DNA of 64,000 nt. Source: Nepenthes gracilis (lineage: Eukaryota > Streptophyta > Magnoliopsida > Caryophyllales > Nepenthaceae). The stretch lies in contig BSYO01000016.1 in the NCBI GenBank assembly GCA_033239525.1, forward strand, positions 11,295,045 through 11,359,044, given 5' to 3'. A program made the translations under genes and the position numbers. The notes under the pieces were generated by a model, which saw only the letters and a program-made list of their open reading frames with translations, had not been told where the DNA came from and searched no databases. Numbering within the stretch: position 1 is the stretch's first letter; each line of letters starts with the position of its first letter. Below, piece by piece: positions 25,101 to 40,300 of the stretch.

Positions 25101-28100
25101 GAAATATCTTCATTTTTTTGTGTTTGTAGTGTTGAGACTAATATGCGAGATACTACAGCAAAGCCTGGTTATCTCAAACTCACCCCTCCTTGAAGAAAGG
25201 TGCTCTTTCCAATTTCGGATGTCCTTAAATAATTGGTTATTTTAACCATAGACATCAATGTCATCTGAGTCACTAGTAACTCAATAAAGTCAGTTATACA
25301 AGTCCTTTCGATCATTTTGGCTCAATTTAGGGCAAAAACGGAAGATATGAAAATCCTTCTTGTTACCTTAGTAACACTTCAGGCAATTGAACTTAACAAA
25401 GAACACGGCCTTGAATAGAGCTCAACAGTGGTGAAAAATCAATTGGTGACTCTGTTTAGTGGGAAAAGCTTAATATGGTTTGGCTTACCATAGTAATGCT
25501 TCAGTAATTAGTAAAAGCTTTGTTTCTCAATTCAAAGTCAAAACAATGATTGTAGCCACCAAGGCTGTAGTAAATTCATTTCTTGGGCCATCCAATTATC
25601 AAAGGAACTTCTGTCTGTCTGTCTGTCTGTCTGAGAAGGGGCCGAGGCAATTAATTTGCTGGCTCAGTTCTGATTAAATTACTTGAAACTCCTCCTACCC
25701 TTCCAAAATCTTCACTGTCAGCTGGAGCAAGTGTCCAATAGATTCTGGAGGAACTGATGTATACTAAATTGCAGAAGAAAATACCATAATCAAAAGCCAC
25801 TATTCTGCCGATTATTTATCTTCTTATGGTGAATTCTTTTTCATTCCTACTCCTTACATGTGAGGTGCCAATTTATTGAAAGGAGCATCAAGCATGGATG
25901 AAACAGTATCCATCCAATTCTAATAAGAGATAGGAAAGACAATACAAATTTCCAGAATTATGAGTGATGCGCAATGAATGTTAACTTGATGTAAATGCCA
26001 ATGAATATCCCAAGCAGTGGCATTGATGTTAAGAAAAATGTTGGAATGAGGCAATTCTTGTTGTTTCTGTAATTATGAGTGGTCTGCTATCCCTACCCTA
26101 CTAGTGCATGCTTCTGGATATCTCCTTCATTCGGATCCTCACAAATCTTTGAAATGAGAGATACTTTCATGATCCTGTTTCCGTCACTTTGGGCAAGGTA
26201 ATCCTGATCAATATAGTATGAGGACTGTCCTGTAAATCAGAAAAAAAAAAGTGAAATCACTGTAGACAGTTCTTTGCATTAAGATGTTGAACTATGACTA
26301 AATGAGTTTGTTTCAACCAACTCTAGTTGAAATCAAAGATGCTTGATATGAACTGAAATATGCTTGAAATGATGTGTATATGCAGCTCCAAGTTCATTTT
26401 AAGTACTCACCTAGTGTATACTGTAATCTTCTATGGCCAATCTATGATTGGTATATGTTTGTCCATATGTGATGATAAACCTTTATGTATGAAGGTTTTA
26501 CATTCAGTTTTCAGAGAAATATACCACCAGTTTTTATTATTCTGTCGTTGTTGCTTTTTATCATTGGGTGCTTGAGCTTATCCCGAAGTAGAATTGCATA
26601 CTTCCTCTCCCTTCTTTCCTCTTACATCACTGGACAATTCCATACTGATGCTGCTTTTTCTTGGTAGTGGCATGCTTTATTGATTGAACTATGTACATCT
26701 TTACAGGAGGAGCTGTTGCCAATGGTGCACTCTAGAAACCTCACTTTATCATTTTCTTCTGAAAGTTCGATTGAGGATGAACTGAAGAGAGAAAGTACTG
26801 CTGATGTTGTTACTATTTTTGTAAGTTTGTCACAACTGATGTTTGCATGCATGTCCATCTGAGGTAGGAAGAAGTTTGTGTTGGCTATGTCACGGGGCCA
26901 GATTTGTCTGGCCAATGATTTGCAGATGCAATATTTGACTGTTATGTCTTTTTTCCTTTTTCGGTGATTTTATTCAAATTCATGTCAGATAAGCTACCTT
27001 GTGATGTTTGCTTACATTTCGATGACATTGGGGAATACACCTCGTTTGCCCACGTTCTATCTTTCGTCCAAGGTATGACTTCAATCTTGCTTTACAAACT
27101 TCTGTATTTTTTCTCCATCTTTCCTTACCAGATCTCTAATTGTTCTCGATTTTTTTTGTTAACAACTTCACAAGCCCCAATCAAGAAGCATATGTTTACA
27201 TGCTTATGAATTCTGGTTTGCTGGTGGTCCGAGTGACATTTTATTGAGCAAAATTGTTTTGTAGGCTGTGCAAACTGCAACGAAAATGTTAGATGCAGTG
27301 TAACTAAATAGTTATAACTTCATGCATTGCTATTCGGCATCAAAAAGAAAAGAAAGAAATAGAAATAAAGCTCATATCTGCTGCATAATAGAAGAAATTA
27401 TGAGGTAAAGGAATGGTATCATATGACAAGCCCAGGTAAAACCAGAAATAGATTAAAATAAAACAGCATCAAATCAAACACGATAAGAGTGATGAGAAAT
27501 TAGCATTCATGATTTTACGGGGAAAACCTTCAATTGGGGGGGGGATCATGGGCATAAGAGGAAGAGAATAACATTTACCAACAAAGAGAGTACAAGATGA
27601 ACACACTTACACTCTAAACCCCATGTACACAAAATATTCTCAATTATCTTGTTCGGCTACTCAATACAGCACTATATATTGGGACAAAAACCTCAGCGAG
27701 CTACATAATCTGCCAACATCTAAATACCCAAATTATGTCGTAAGGGTCAGGTATGTAAATCAGGCATATCAGCCTGGCCTTATGATACCACAATAAGTTT
27801 CCACAAATGGGTTGCTTTGGGCTTCACCAAAATATATTAGGCCAGAACCTCAAACAGGGGGCAATAAGGAATCCAAAGCATACTCAAAAGATTTAGTTCA
27901 AGAAATTGAAAGAAGATGCCTGATGTCCTCAAGGAAAGATGAGAATGAAGAAAATAATGAGCTAAGCTCTCCAATGTTTCCAGATATCACCAAGAGACCA
28001 CCCCCACCAATCCCCCTCCTGGGAAAAAGAAGAACCTGCAACAGTTCAGCTTGATGAAGCAAAGCACACCACCCATATAACAACACAAATGTGAAGGCAA

Positions 28101-31100
28101 ATGCTAGGTTTTGAGGGATCTCGTGCTTCTCTCCTGGCTATCATCCATGTAGTATAAAACAAATATAAAGATAAATATTAGTCTTTCATGTCTTGATAGA
28201 GTTAATATAAACAAACGATTCTTTTGTGTGCTCATATCAGCTGACAAGGAATATTGTTTGTTCCACCTTTGTGAGAAAAAGCTCAGGGCTCCATGCAGCT
28301 TGGTATCCAAAGCGCAAGCCTTGTAGAATCAGAATACACATTGTTAGTATGTCTTTATGACTAATAGTCCTTTGGCAAGCTATCATGCTTGTAGGCTTCC
28401 AAGTAATGCTAGCCGAAGGAAGAGGCTGAAAGGAATCCAATTTAAATGCAGAAGTAATAGGACTAGACTAGGATTTCTCACGAACTGTGAGGGAGTAAAA
28501 CAAGCCAAGAAGAGTAAACAAATAAGAAGCTATGTGCTTGTGTGCCATTAGGCTTTGAAAAAAGTGGCAGTCCCATGACATGAATACCTCGTCCAAAGTT
28601 GGAAAGGGAAAATTGGACCATGCTGCACTTATGAAAGTCAGTTGAGAGAACCAGGGAAAAGATGCAGAAGCGGCAACATCCTTAACCAAAGCCATTCCGA
28701 AAGCAATTCTTCAACACTCCACTGACCTAATAGTGAATCAAAGAGGGAAAACAGATCAGCTGATAGTGAAATGAATTTCTTGCAGTAGCTTATAGCAGCA
28801 ACAAGTTGTCCACAAAGCATGCCACACTTAATCATGACCTGATCCTTGTAAATATATTGTATTAATACTTTCTATGTTTAAGGTGATGTAATTGGCTGAT
28901 TTTTAGCATTGTAATTAGGATACAATTACTTTATATAATGGAAGAAACCCTCACAATGTGAGGTATGCAATTCAAATTAAACCTTTGACATGGTATTAGA
29001 GCCAAAAACCTTAGTCCTCTAATTTTTACCTCCTGTTTTGGTGGTGGTCATCCTCTGGAAATTGAAAATGTAGGCCATCCAATCTTCACCTCTTCTTCTG
29101 GTGGTGGTCATCCCTCGTCACTGAGAAACCCTAGTTCTCATCTCAGATTGAATCAACTAAGTTTCTTCGATTTCCTTCCTCATGTGAAACCTTCAATTTC
29201 TTCTAGGGTTTCAATCAAGAGAGTATTCTTGGTTTGAGTTCACATGGATTTTGTGGGTTTGAGAATAAGAGTTTGAAATCCAGGAGATTTCATGGAATAC
29301 TTCGTGGATTTTGTCAATGGATGTTTTCATGGATTTCGTGAGTTTTGAAATCACAGGAATACTCGCGTTCTTGTGGATTTAGTGGAATATTTTGTGAGTT
29401 TTTCTGTTGGCAGCAGGTGGCTTCCTTTATTCTTATACTAAGTGAAACCAAACTTCCTTGTCTCCAGTTGGTTTGTCGCGTGGACTTAGTGAAATCTTGA
29501 CCACTTGGCTATCTCTCTCTCACAGGGCCTCTAATCTGGAATCACATCAATCTGGAAAGGGCTCTAATATTGACACTGTTTAGCATTAATCTAAAATCAT
29601 AGGTGTTTTTTTAGGTTAATGGCAACGGGGAATTTAGATTTGTTTAGCTTACACTTCAGAGGGGGGAAAAATTATCCTATGTGGGAATTTCAATTTTGAT
29701 TATTTGTTATGGGAAAGACCTATGGGGTCATATTGATGGAAGTGAACCATCTCCAATGGGTACATAAAAATCAGCTTTGTGGAAAATTAAAGATGCTAGG
29801 CTTATGATCTGGATTCTAGGATTTATTGATCTACTCATTGTCCTAAATCTGAGATCTTATAGGATCGCTAAAGATACGTAAGAGTATTTGAATAAAGTTT
29901 ATCATCAAGATAATATAACCAGGTAATTTCAGTTAGAATACGAGATTGCAAATTACATTCAAGACTATTTCTCTATTTAGGACTATTTTTAGGGTTTGAA
30001 AACTTATAGGCCGAATTTGCTTATGTAATTTATGGTCAAGTACTAGGCAAATCCCCCTCGACCATCCAGGTGATTTATGAAGAAAGCAAGTGAGATCAAT
30101 TTTTAACAAAACTTCGTCTTGAATTTGAGGCAACATGTTTCAACTTGATGAACCATACTCCTTCCTTAGTAGATGTGTGCTTTGGGGGGTTATTTTGTGA
30201 AGAATTTTTTGCAACATAGGTCATTTCCGGTAGGAAAAAATGTCCTATAATGCAGCTTCATATGCCATACATGTTAAAGAAAAGGGTAGAGATATGCGGA
30301 TAGTATAGTGTTATAGTTGTAAGGAATATGGAGATAAAGCTATTGTGAAGGAAAATTTGCAACTACGGTAAGAAGCAAGAACATATCATCAAGGAGTGCC
30401 CTATTTGTCCCTAGAATAGCCAAAATAATGCCTATTGAGTTTCATTTGCTTCTTATTTTGCAAGATATTCTATAACCGGAGGGCAGCTTATTCTCACTGT
30501 GGAAATGGTTTAGCAGTTGGTTATCTCAGCATTCTTAGCTTTGGGACTTTAGATATAGATATACTACCATCTTTGTCTTGGCTTGTTAACTCTGGTATAT
30601 TTAATCATATGACTAGTTCCTCCAACTTTGCAATGTTAGGACATATCATGATATGGTCCTTTCTACACTCAGATTGATAATGGTAGTCAGTTGTCTATTC
30701 ACGCAATTGGTTATATTAACTTCTAAGTGACGAATGTGTTTTTATCTCTCGAGTTCTGTACTAATCTCATTTCTGTGAGATAATTAATTGATAATAGCTG
30801 TAACAATCGATTTTCTCGTAATGTCTATCTTATACAGGATCAAGGTGATTGGGAAGATCTGGAGGGCCTAAAGTTAGACGATTGTTTCCTCTCAAAATTT
30901 TTATTTCTTGTTTTGTTTCTTTAGTTTGTACTATTGCTATAAACAATACGAGTGAAGTATGGTACAAATGTTGATTCTAATTTTGTCGTTTTATTTCATC
31001 TTGTGAACTCTTGTGTGTTCGGCCAGAAAGATTAATTTTTCACCAAGTCTTTTGATTGCTCCACTTGCAAACTTGGAAAGAGGAAGTCTCTTTCGTTTCT

Positions 31101-34100
31101 CTCTGACATTAAGCATACTAAACACTGTTTTGAATTGATCCATAGTGATGTATGGGTTATTGTTCTCGTTATACATCCTACAAATTATAATATTTTGTGA
31201 CATTTATAGATAATTTTAGCTAGTATACCTTGTTTATTTTCCTCATTATAAATCTTAGCTATTTTCCGTCTTTCAAAGATTTGTGGCTTATATTGAAACT
31301 TAATTTTTGTCGGACATTAAAATATTAAGGTCAGATTTTGGTGGCGAATGTCTCATGAATTTCATAGTTTTCTTCAACAAAAGGGAATCTTTTCCCGATG
31401 CGCTTGTCCATATACATCTTAGGAAAATGGGGTTGTTGAATGAAACAAATTATTACCTTCTTGATGTTGTCTGGATGTTATTACATAATCTTTTGTTCCA
31501 TCCAAATTCTAGGTTGAAGTATTGTCTACGGTAGTTTATTTAATTAACAAATTACCCTCATGTACTTTGAATTTTGAGACTCCCTATTATTGTGATGTAG
31601 GGAAGGGGGGAGGTAGGGAAGGGGAAGGAGTAATTAGGGGAGGGAGAGAAATAGAAGGAGAACCAGGGGAAGGAGAAGGAGAAATCAAGGGAGAGAAGGA
31701 GAAACCAGAGTAGAGAAGGAGAAAAATCACAATCAATCAAAGTTCATTTAATTTATTAATGCCCTTTCACACAATAGAGATAGGGTTCTTTATAGAGAAT
31801 CCTATGCCTAGATAATTAGAAATAAAACTACAATCAAATAATTTTTAATTGGAAAATAAAATCAATTGAGAAATAAAAATCAAATCTCTACCAAATTAAA
31901 AATAAAATTAAATTTTCACTAATTAATAATCAAATCTATTATGGAAATAAAGTCAAATATAATTTGGAAGTAAAATCAAATCAAGTCTACATCCCTAATG
32001 TCCGCATCAATTCTCCCTGATGGTTAGGACTTGGCCCCGTCAAGTAAAACCTCTGTAATCAATTCTCCAACCACAAACTGAGTGGCTATACAATCTTCCG
32101 TCGACGGTGATAGACACGTATGTGGAGAATGAAATCTGATCGACCCATATCTTCGGAAGAAATTTGACTTAGGCCTGGAAAGGTGCAATCCTGCTGATTT
32201 TGATAGAATTTCACAAGATTTGGGTTGAACTGTTGGAGTGTCTCTCGAGAGATTCATGTATTTTTAGACTCTGGTCAGCTAACACAACGGACAATGAAAC
32301 GTTGAACCGCTCCATTTCTAATAAATATAATTTGCTCATCTAAAATATTATAAATTTTATCGTGTTATGTTGATAGGGAGGAAAGTTGTGCAGGAGTGGG
32401 TGGACAGTCAATAGGTAGTGCATTTGGGGGACATCAAAGGGATCAACATGTGGAAAAAAGTCACCTTTATGAGCAATTAAACATTCCATATTGAAAGTAT
32501 GATGAAAATTAAAATGAGTTGGAATATCAATAATATAGGCATTTGATCTAATCCGCTGTAAAATTTTAAATGGATTAGCACATGAGCTTACAATTTAGAA
32601 ATGTGCCCATGTAAGCGCTGCTCTGGTCTGATTCTAACCATAATATAATCCCTAACATTAAATTCAATGTGTCTTTTATGCATGTCACAAAAATTTATAT
32701 GAGGTATTACTTGCCTCCAATTGTTTATTAATTTTGATGTATAAGTTATAAAGGTGTTGTGCAAAAGTTTCGACCATCATAGACATAATAGCTTGTGGGG
32801 ACATCGGGATAATGTCTAATGATTTTTGAGGTTTGTAACCATGCATGACTTCAAATGGACTCATGATTAGGGATCTATTGATAGAACTATTATATGCAAG
32901 TTGGGTGGTGAGAAGGATCAAGTCCCAATTCTTGAAATTGTCTTGAACCAAACATCGTAATAGGTTACCTAAACTCTGATTGACAACTTCAGTTTGATCA
33001 TCTGTTTGAGGGTGGTAGGCAGTAGAAAACTTTAATTTGGTATCAACCATGTGCCACAGGGTCCTCTAAAAGTAACTAGTAAAACGAACATCCCTATCAA
33101 AAATAATAGTTTTAGGAAGACCATATAATCTGATAATCTTGACAAAATAAAGTTGGACAATTTGAGAAGTATTAGTAGTTTTACTATACGAAATGAAGTG
33201 AGCCATTTTAGAAAAACGGTCCACAACAACAAAGATGGAATTGTGTTGCTTAGGGGTAGGTGGGAGTCCTAACACAAAATCCATTCTTACGTCCTGCCAG
33301 GGACCATTAGGTACTGGTAGAGGGGTGTAAAGGCCAGCGTTTTGTTTTTTGTATTTTGCTAATTGGCATGTTTGACAAGTATTGACAATCTTGGCCACAT
33401 CTTTCTTTAAATTAGACCAAAAAAGTTATCGTTCAACTTTTTCTATTGTTTTATCACGCCCAACATGGCTAGATAGACCATCGACATGAACCTCCCAGAC
33501 TATGAATTCTCGAACAAATGTTTTAGGGATGTAATTCTTATTAACCCGAAATAAGTACATATCCTGAATACGAAAACCTTTTGTGGTGTCGGAGTGCCTA
33601 CATTGTAAAGCTAGAAAGATTTTGCTAAAATCAGGGCAGGAAGAGTACTCTTCTTTAAATCTTTCAAAACCAACAATTTTACTGTGAACTATGGATAATA
33701 AGGACTGACGATGACTTAAGGCATCGGCCGCTTTATTCTCGACTCCTTTCTATATTCCAAGATAAAAGAATAGATTCGTACATATTTAATCCACCAACTA
33801 TGCCTATAATTCAATTTCTTTTGGGAGCTAATGAATCGAAGAGTTTCATGGTCAGAATAGAGGACAAACTCCTGAGATAATAAGTAATGATGTCAATAAC
33901 GTAAGGCTTGTACAACGGTATACAGCTCCTTATCATAATAAGTAGAGTATCATAACTTGGCATTATTTAACTTTTCGTTAAAGTAGGCAATTGGATGGTA
34001 TTCGTGACCAAGAATTCCTCCTATTCCTACACTTAAGACATCACACTCTATTTCAAACACTTTAGAAAAATCAGGGAGTCACATGACGGGGGCTGTTGTC

Positions 34101-37100
34101 ATCATCTCTTTTATAATTTTGAAAACCTTGGCAGTAGTAGGAGACTAAGTAAATTCACCATTCTTCATGCACTCAGTGAGAGGAGCCATGATTGTATTAA
34201 ATCCTTTAATGAACCAACGATAAAAAGTGGCCAATCGTGAAAATTACGAACTTCATGTACGGATTTGGGTTCGAACCAATTTATGATTGCTTTGACTTTT
34301 GTAGGGTTAGCAAAAACTCCATCAGAAGAGACAATAAAGCCCAGGAAAGCTACTTTATCCGAAAAGAAGGAACACTTCTTAAGATTAGCAAACAATCTTT
34401 TTTTTTTAAAGAGCGAGGCAACTTGTGTGAGATGATCCAAATATTGTTTATTGTTCTTACTATAAATGAGGATGTCAAAATAAACTACTAGGGACTAGCC
34501 CATGAAAGGTTGTAAGGTTTTGGTCACGACCTTCATAAAAGTACCGAGTAGATTGGATAGTCCAAAATATATGACTAATCACTCATAAAGGCCGTCTTTC
34601 GTCTTGAAAGCCTGTTTTTCACCCATCCCTAGACGAATTCTAATTTGGTAATAACTACTCTTTAAATCTATTTTGGAAAATATTGTGGCATCAGCCATCA
34701 TGTCTAACATGTTATTAAGTTTAGGGATGGAAAAACGATATTTAATTGTGATTTTATTGATTGTTCTACTATCCATACACATCCGCCATGATCTATTTTT
34801 CTTAGGTGTTAAAAGAGCGGGTACCGTGCATGGACTCATACTTTCTTGAACAAAGCCTTTGCGAAGGAGTTCCTCAATTTGTTGCCGGAGTTCAGTATGC
34901 TCCGTAGGATTCATCCTATAGCGAGGGAGGTTTGGGAGTGATGCACCTGAAATGAAATCAATAGCTTGTTGAATGTCGTGTTAAGGTGGTAAGTGATTGG
35001 AGAGATCTTTGGGGAAGACATCTTGAAAATTTTAGATAAGTTGACGGGCCTCATTAGGAATTTGTATGGAAGAGTTCGAAAGGACTTTGAGAACAATAAC
35101 GGCAAATACAACAGACTCACTGATAGCTGCCCGTTCAAATGTTGTGAGACTAATGATATGTAATTCTTTCGTCATTACCACAGTCCTTTTTTTGTTGGGA
35201 GTTGTTGGTTTTGGGGGTAGGGGGTAGAGGTGAATCTTCTTTCCCTTGTGAACAAAGGAGTAAGAATTAGAACGACCTTGGATTGTCACATCCAAGTTGT
35301 AGAGCCAAGGGCGTCCGAGAATGACATGACCTACGTTCATTGGTATAATGTCATACCAAATGTGATCTTTGTACTTTAAAAATTATTTGTATACAAGACA
35401 ACTTTCTTTAACAGATATAGAAAATGTATCAATCCAAGGGACTCTGTATAAACTAGGATGTAGGGCCGCCTTTAGCCCTGATCGAAAAATAGTGTTAGTG
35501 AAAATTATATTGATATAACTACTGCTATCCACGATAATCTTGCAAGCTTTCCCATTCACTTTGATAGAAGTGTGAAAGATAGTGTGATGATGCCAATCAT
35601 CAGTCTCTTTGGATTGTGTCAAGGTGCATTGTACAATGCCCAGAAATGGCTTATCAAGGAAGGAAGAACGAAAGTTGAAGCTAAAGGAGGTAGTTTTGAT
35701 GTAGCCCACAAATTTGTCAATGTTATTATCATCTAAGTCATCAAACTCCTCTAACTTGGGTTCATATATTTACTCTTCAAGGGGGTCTTTGTTTATTCCG
35801 TCTTGCCTGTCAATTAATAAGGCTTTATTTGGATATTTGGAAGAAATATGTCTAAAGTTTTTACAATTGAAGTACTATAATTGAGAATTTCTTCTTAATG
35901 TTTCAACACCCTTTCCTGGGGCCTCCTTTGTAGTGAAATTGGTGGATGGAGGGGGTCCTAAGACAGACTTGAAATTGGTAGCGGGAGTATACAATATGGG
36001 TTGACGATATGGTGTCTTTGTAATTAATTCAAAATATTGGATCAAATTATACGTATGGTCCAAAGTCGTAATTTCATGAAGGACAAGTTCTTTCTTAAGA
36101 TCTTCATGTAGTCATTGCTGGAACTTACTTAATGTCATAGCCTCGTCCTTAATGATGTGACATTTCATCCCAAATCATCGAATTGAGTCACATACTTGGT
36201 TACGGATCGATTGCCCTTCTGAAGAATATTCTATTGATTAAGTTACTACTATAGGAGTGGGGTAAATATTTCTTTTGAAGACGTTTCATTTCAGCTCAAC
36301 TCTTGACTGGGGCTGCCTAACGCCAAATAAGGAGGTTCTCAACACTTTTTTAGAATAATTGAGTATTTCCGGTCAATTTGAGGCTAGTAAATTGAATTCT
36401 TCTATCTTTTGACACGTTATACCATTCAAAGAAATGATCCATATTTTGAACCCATTGAGTGAAAACTCGAGTGTCCAAGCAACCGTTAAAAGTAGGAGCA
36501 TCCAGTTTGATTTTTTAAAGAGGTGGTCATTCTGATCCCGCTATTGATCATAATGTCGAGGTCTGTAATCGCATTTATGAGGGGTTCGACTATCTTGTCT
36601 TCATCTATGAGTCTTATTATGGGATGTATCAGAGTTCTCAGCATCCGATGAGTGAGGTCCTATTTCCAAAGTAGCAACTTGATTTGCAAGATTCGAATTT
36701 ATCTGACAAGTAGTAGCCAGATCAGTTTAAATGGCTATCATGTGGTCTTGCAATTGTTGTTGGTGAGAAGCTAATTGGTCTAATTGTTAACACAGAGTTT
36801 CATATTGGTTAGAGTCCATGATTAGGTCAGAGGTGTTATGAGGAATAATGCGACCACTTCACAAGTACATGCAACACTAATACCACTAACAAGATTAAGA
36901 TCAATAAGCAATTGAGGCAATCCAAGGTAATAAATATATATCTTTTGGGATATTTCGTATGGTTTAGATCGTGCAAACAAGTATTGCTAATCTATTAAAA
37001 TAATAAAGTAAGAATTAATTGTAGTACGATTGTATCCACTGTTAAGATAGTTATGGGATGTATAAGGAAGGAAATTTTTTTTTTTGTGTTTTTTTATTAG

Positions 37101-37298
37101 CAGTAAAATAACATATGCAGATAAAACTAAATATTATTAAAGATAAGCAAAAATATACTACCCAAAATAAAATTGAACGAATGTACTTGGAGGTAATCTG
37201 ACCCGCTTGTATGAGATTGCCTTGCGATGAGAATCTTCTATTGTCTGGGGTTTGTCTGTTGTGTTTTTTTCTCTTTTTTTTGCCTTGCAGTTTTCGCC

Positions 37299-37336
<38 letters not shown>

Positions 37337-40300
37337 GACTTCAAGCCCATAGACGCGGAGAGAGCGAAGGGACACGGCTGCTTACGGCGTACCCTCCCTT
37401 TCAGGCGGTGACGGTGGTAATGAAGGCGACGACGAAGACGAACGCAGACGGAGATGAAGACGAGGACGAAGATAATGAAGCGCAAATGAAGAGGTGGAAG
37501 GCAAAGAGGATGACGACGAAGACTCGACACAATCCTATTCGGGACTTCTCTCTCTACTCTTTTTTTATTTGTTGTCTTTCTGAAGGAGCGATGTGGCAGC
37601 TAGGGTTTGGGTCGGTCTCGGCTTGAGCGAGTGGGTAGGGTTTGTTTTTGTTGATTGCGGCGGAGTTTTGTCATTGGTGGTGGTCGATTAGGGTTTAGGG
37701 CGCTGGGTGGTGGTAGATTAGGGTTTAGGTTAAGTGGGCGATTCGGGTTTCGGATGGTTTGGATGGTCATTTGGGTGTGTTTTGACTTGTCGGCGACTGA
37801 AGTGGTGGTGGTCAGCTTTGGCGTGGAGGATGGCTTCGGTGAGTATGGTTCTCCTGCCTCTGGTTACAGCTGCTCCGTTCGACTGCAGCGGCTGCGTCGT
37901 GCTTTCTGCCTCTTTTCTCCCTTCTTTTTTTTGCACAATTTTTTTTTCTTATTGATAGAGATGGTGCTTTTACAAAATCACATTTTTTTTTTAACCATAT
38001 AAGGAGGCAGAATTGCCAAGATTTTGCTTGCCGGAAAAAGGGTTAAACTGTTGTAGCGGTGTGGTGGTGGGAGTCATGGGGATGAGACTGTTGCCGGACA
38101 TGGTGATGGGGTTGAAGGTTGTGGACCAGAGGAGTTGACGATGACACTAATGGTGTTTGGTTGCACAGGATTAGCTTTTGATACTAAATTTGATGCAGGG
38201 AAGGGGGGAAGTAGGGAATGAGAAGGAGAAATCAGGGGAGGGGGAGAAATAGAAGGAGAACTAGGGGAAGGAGAATGAGAAACCAAGGGAGAGAAAGAGA
38301 GAGATCACAATCAATCAAAGTTCATTTAATTCATCAATGTCCCTTCACACAATAGAGGTAGGGTTTTTATATAGAGAACTCTATGCCTAGGATAATTGGA
38401 AATAAAATCACAATCAAATAACTCCTAATTGAAAAATAAAATTAATTGAGAAATAAATTAAAAATAAAATCAAATCTGTGCTAATTAATAATCAAATCTA
38501 CTATGAAAATAAAATCAAATCTAAATTGGAATTAAAATCAAATCAAATTTGCATCCCCAATATCCGCATCATATTGCCTCTATCATTGGTATCCTGGTTA
38601 TGTTGATATACTTATATTTGGGTGCGTTTGATTTGTCCACCTGTCAGACCATAAATGACACACTTTTTGCTCAATTTGTTAAATGTGTATTCAAGGGGTT
38701 TATCATGTTGCACAAGGGCTATGTTTGCTACATTCCTTATATTAAAAGATTCAGTATTTCTTGACATGTTGTATTCTTTAAAAATTAATTTTCTTCTCAA
38801 CACATGTTGAATTACTACATGAGATATATTCTCTCCCCTGGTTCGATTATGACACTCTTACTCCTAAATGATTTAACCTTGTACTTGTGTATCGGTGAAG
38901 ACATCCAACTGTGCCACTTTGTGAGTCTGATTTGCACCTAAACCAGTACCCAATGTGCCATCCTTGGAGACATGTACTCCGACTATACTCCATGGCGCTC
39001 TACTAATGTTTCTCAACCTCCGAATTGGTATGGATTTTCTGCTTCATCTCACGTTAGATTGACCTCTATTCCCATTTAGTCATCATATTTTGAAGTTATT
39101 AAACATGAATGTTGGCACGAGGCAATGCGAGAGGAAATTTTGGCGCTATTGACTAATCATATATGGGATGTTGTTCCTTGTCCTCTTCATGTTAAGCCCA
39201 TTCGCTGTAAATGGGTTCATTCAATTAAACTACGTTCTGCTGGCACTCTAGATCATTATAAGGCACAATTTGTTGCCTTGGCTAATTGATAAGAATATCT
39301 GGTGTACTATGAGGAGGCTTTTGCTCCCGTTGCAAGAATGACTATTACTGTAACAATTATTTCAATTGCAGCATCACTAAGGTTGCCATTTTAAGAAAAA
39401 AATTTCAAAAACACATTTCTCATTGACGATCTCAAAGAAGATCTTTATCTTTACCGCTCGGTTTGACATCTTTCTCATCTCGGTTGTATGCAAATTAAAG
39501 CGATCTATATATGGATTGAAACAGACTCCTAAAGTATGGTTTGACTAATTTAGATTTTCACTTCTCTTATTTTCATTTATACAAATCCATATGACTTATT
39601 CCTATTTCTCTACAAAATGACTACTTGTAGTGAATTTTTTCTCATTTATATTGGTAATATTGTAAAAACTAAAATAGACTCTGCCTTAATTGGCCATCTT
39701 TAGCAACGCATTTGGGCTTCCTTTCATATGAAGGATCTTGGTCCTCTTATGTACTACTTCAGGTTGGAAGTCCGTATTGACTTGTTAGGAATATTTTTAA
39801 ATCAGTATAAGTATACACGACTTGGTCTCTTTAGTATGTCTTCAAGATGCATCTTCGGTCAATACTCATGTAGAAGTCAAGTACGATATCATCGAGACGA
39901 GGGTGACATTCTTCCTAATCCAACCAAGTTTTGACAATTAGTTGGCAGCTTGAACTATTTGACTATTACTTAACTTGATATCTCATTTGTTGTCTAACAA
40001 GGGAGTCAATTTACGCACACTCTACGGAACCCACACTTGGTTGCTCTTCGATGAATTATTTGATATCTCAATGGGTCATCTAATCATGGGTAATTTTTCC
40101 CAGCCGGGTCTTCTCTTTGCCTTGTTGTTTATAGAGACGCTGACTTAGCAGGATGCCAACATACTAGACGATCTGTTATTGGTTGGTGTATGTTTCTTAG
40201 AAACTCGTTAATCTCGTGGAGTAAGAAGTAGGATTGTGTTTCTAAATACAACACTGAATCTAAATGCCATGTTATGTCTACAACATGTTTTGAAATTGTT

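Larger units (their letters stand above)
31588..38576 (-). mobile_element. Ty3/gypsy element B1 nested inside the copia element
   Basis: LTRs at 31593-32009 and 38191-38571 (TGATG...GCATCA), with a perfect target duplication TATTG (31588-31592 and 38572-38576). The element is on the minus strand: next to the right LTR the minus strand reads AATTTAGTATCAAAAGC, a PBS of initiator-Met type, then leader, gag, protease, RT and integrase. The integrase signature ([20 protein letters not shown]) suggests a chromovirus clade. Removing the element and one TATTG restores the continuity of the copia frame. All its frames are broken. Confidence 0.9.

Noticed and set aside
27812..28054. 80-residue Pro-rich ORF in NPC1 intron 18
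   Set aside because: No recognisable domain, no splice context, and it lies in probable repeat-derived sequence.
37686..37740. Interstitial telomere
   Set aside because: Only two or three separated TTTAGGG-like words are present, not a tandem array; they fit leader motifs of the gypsy family.
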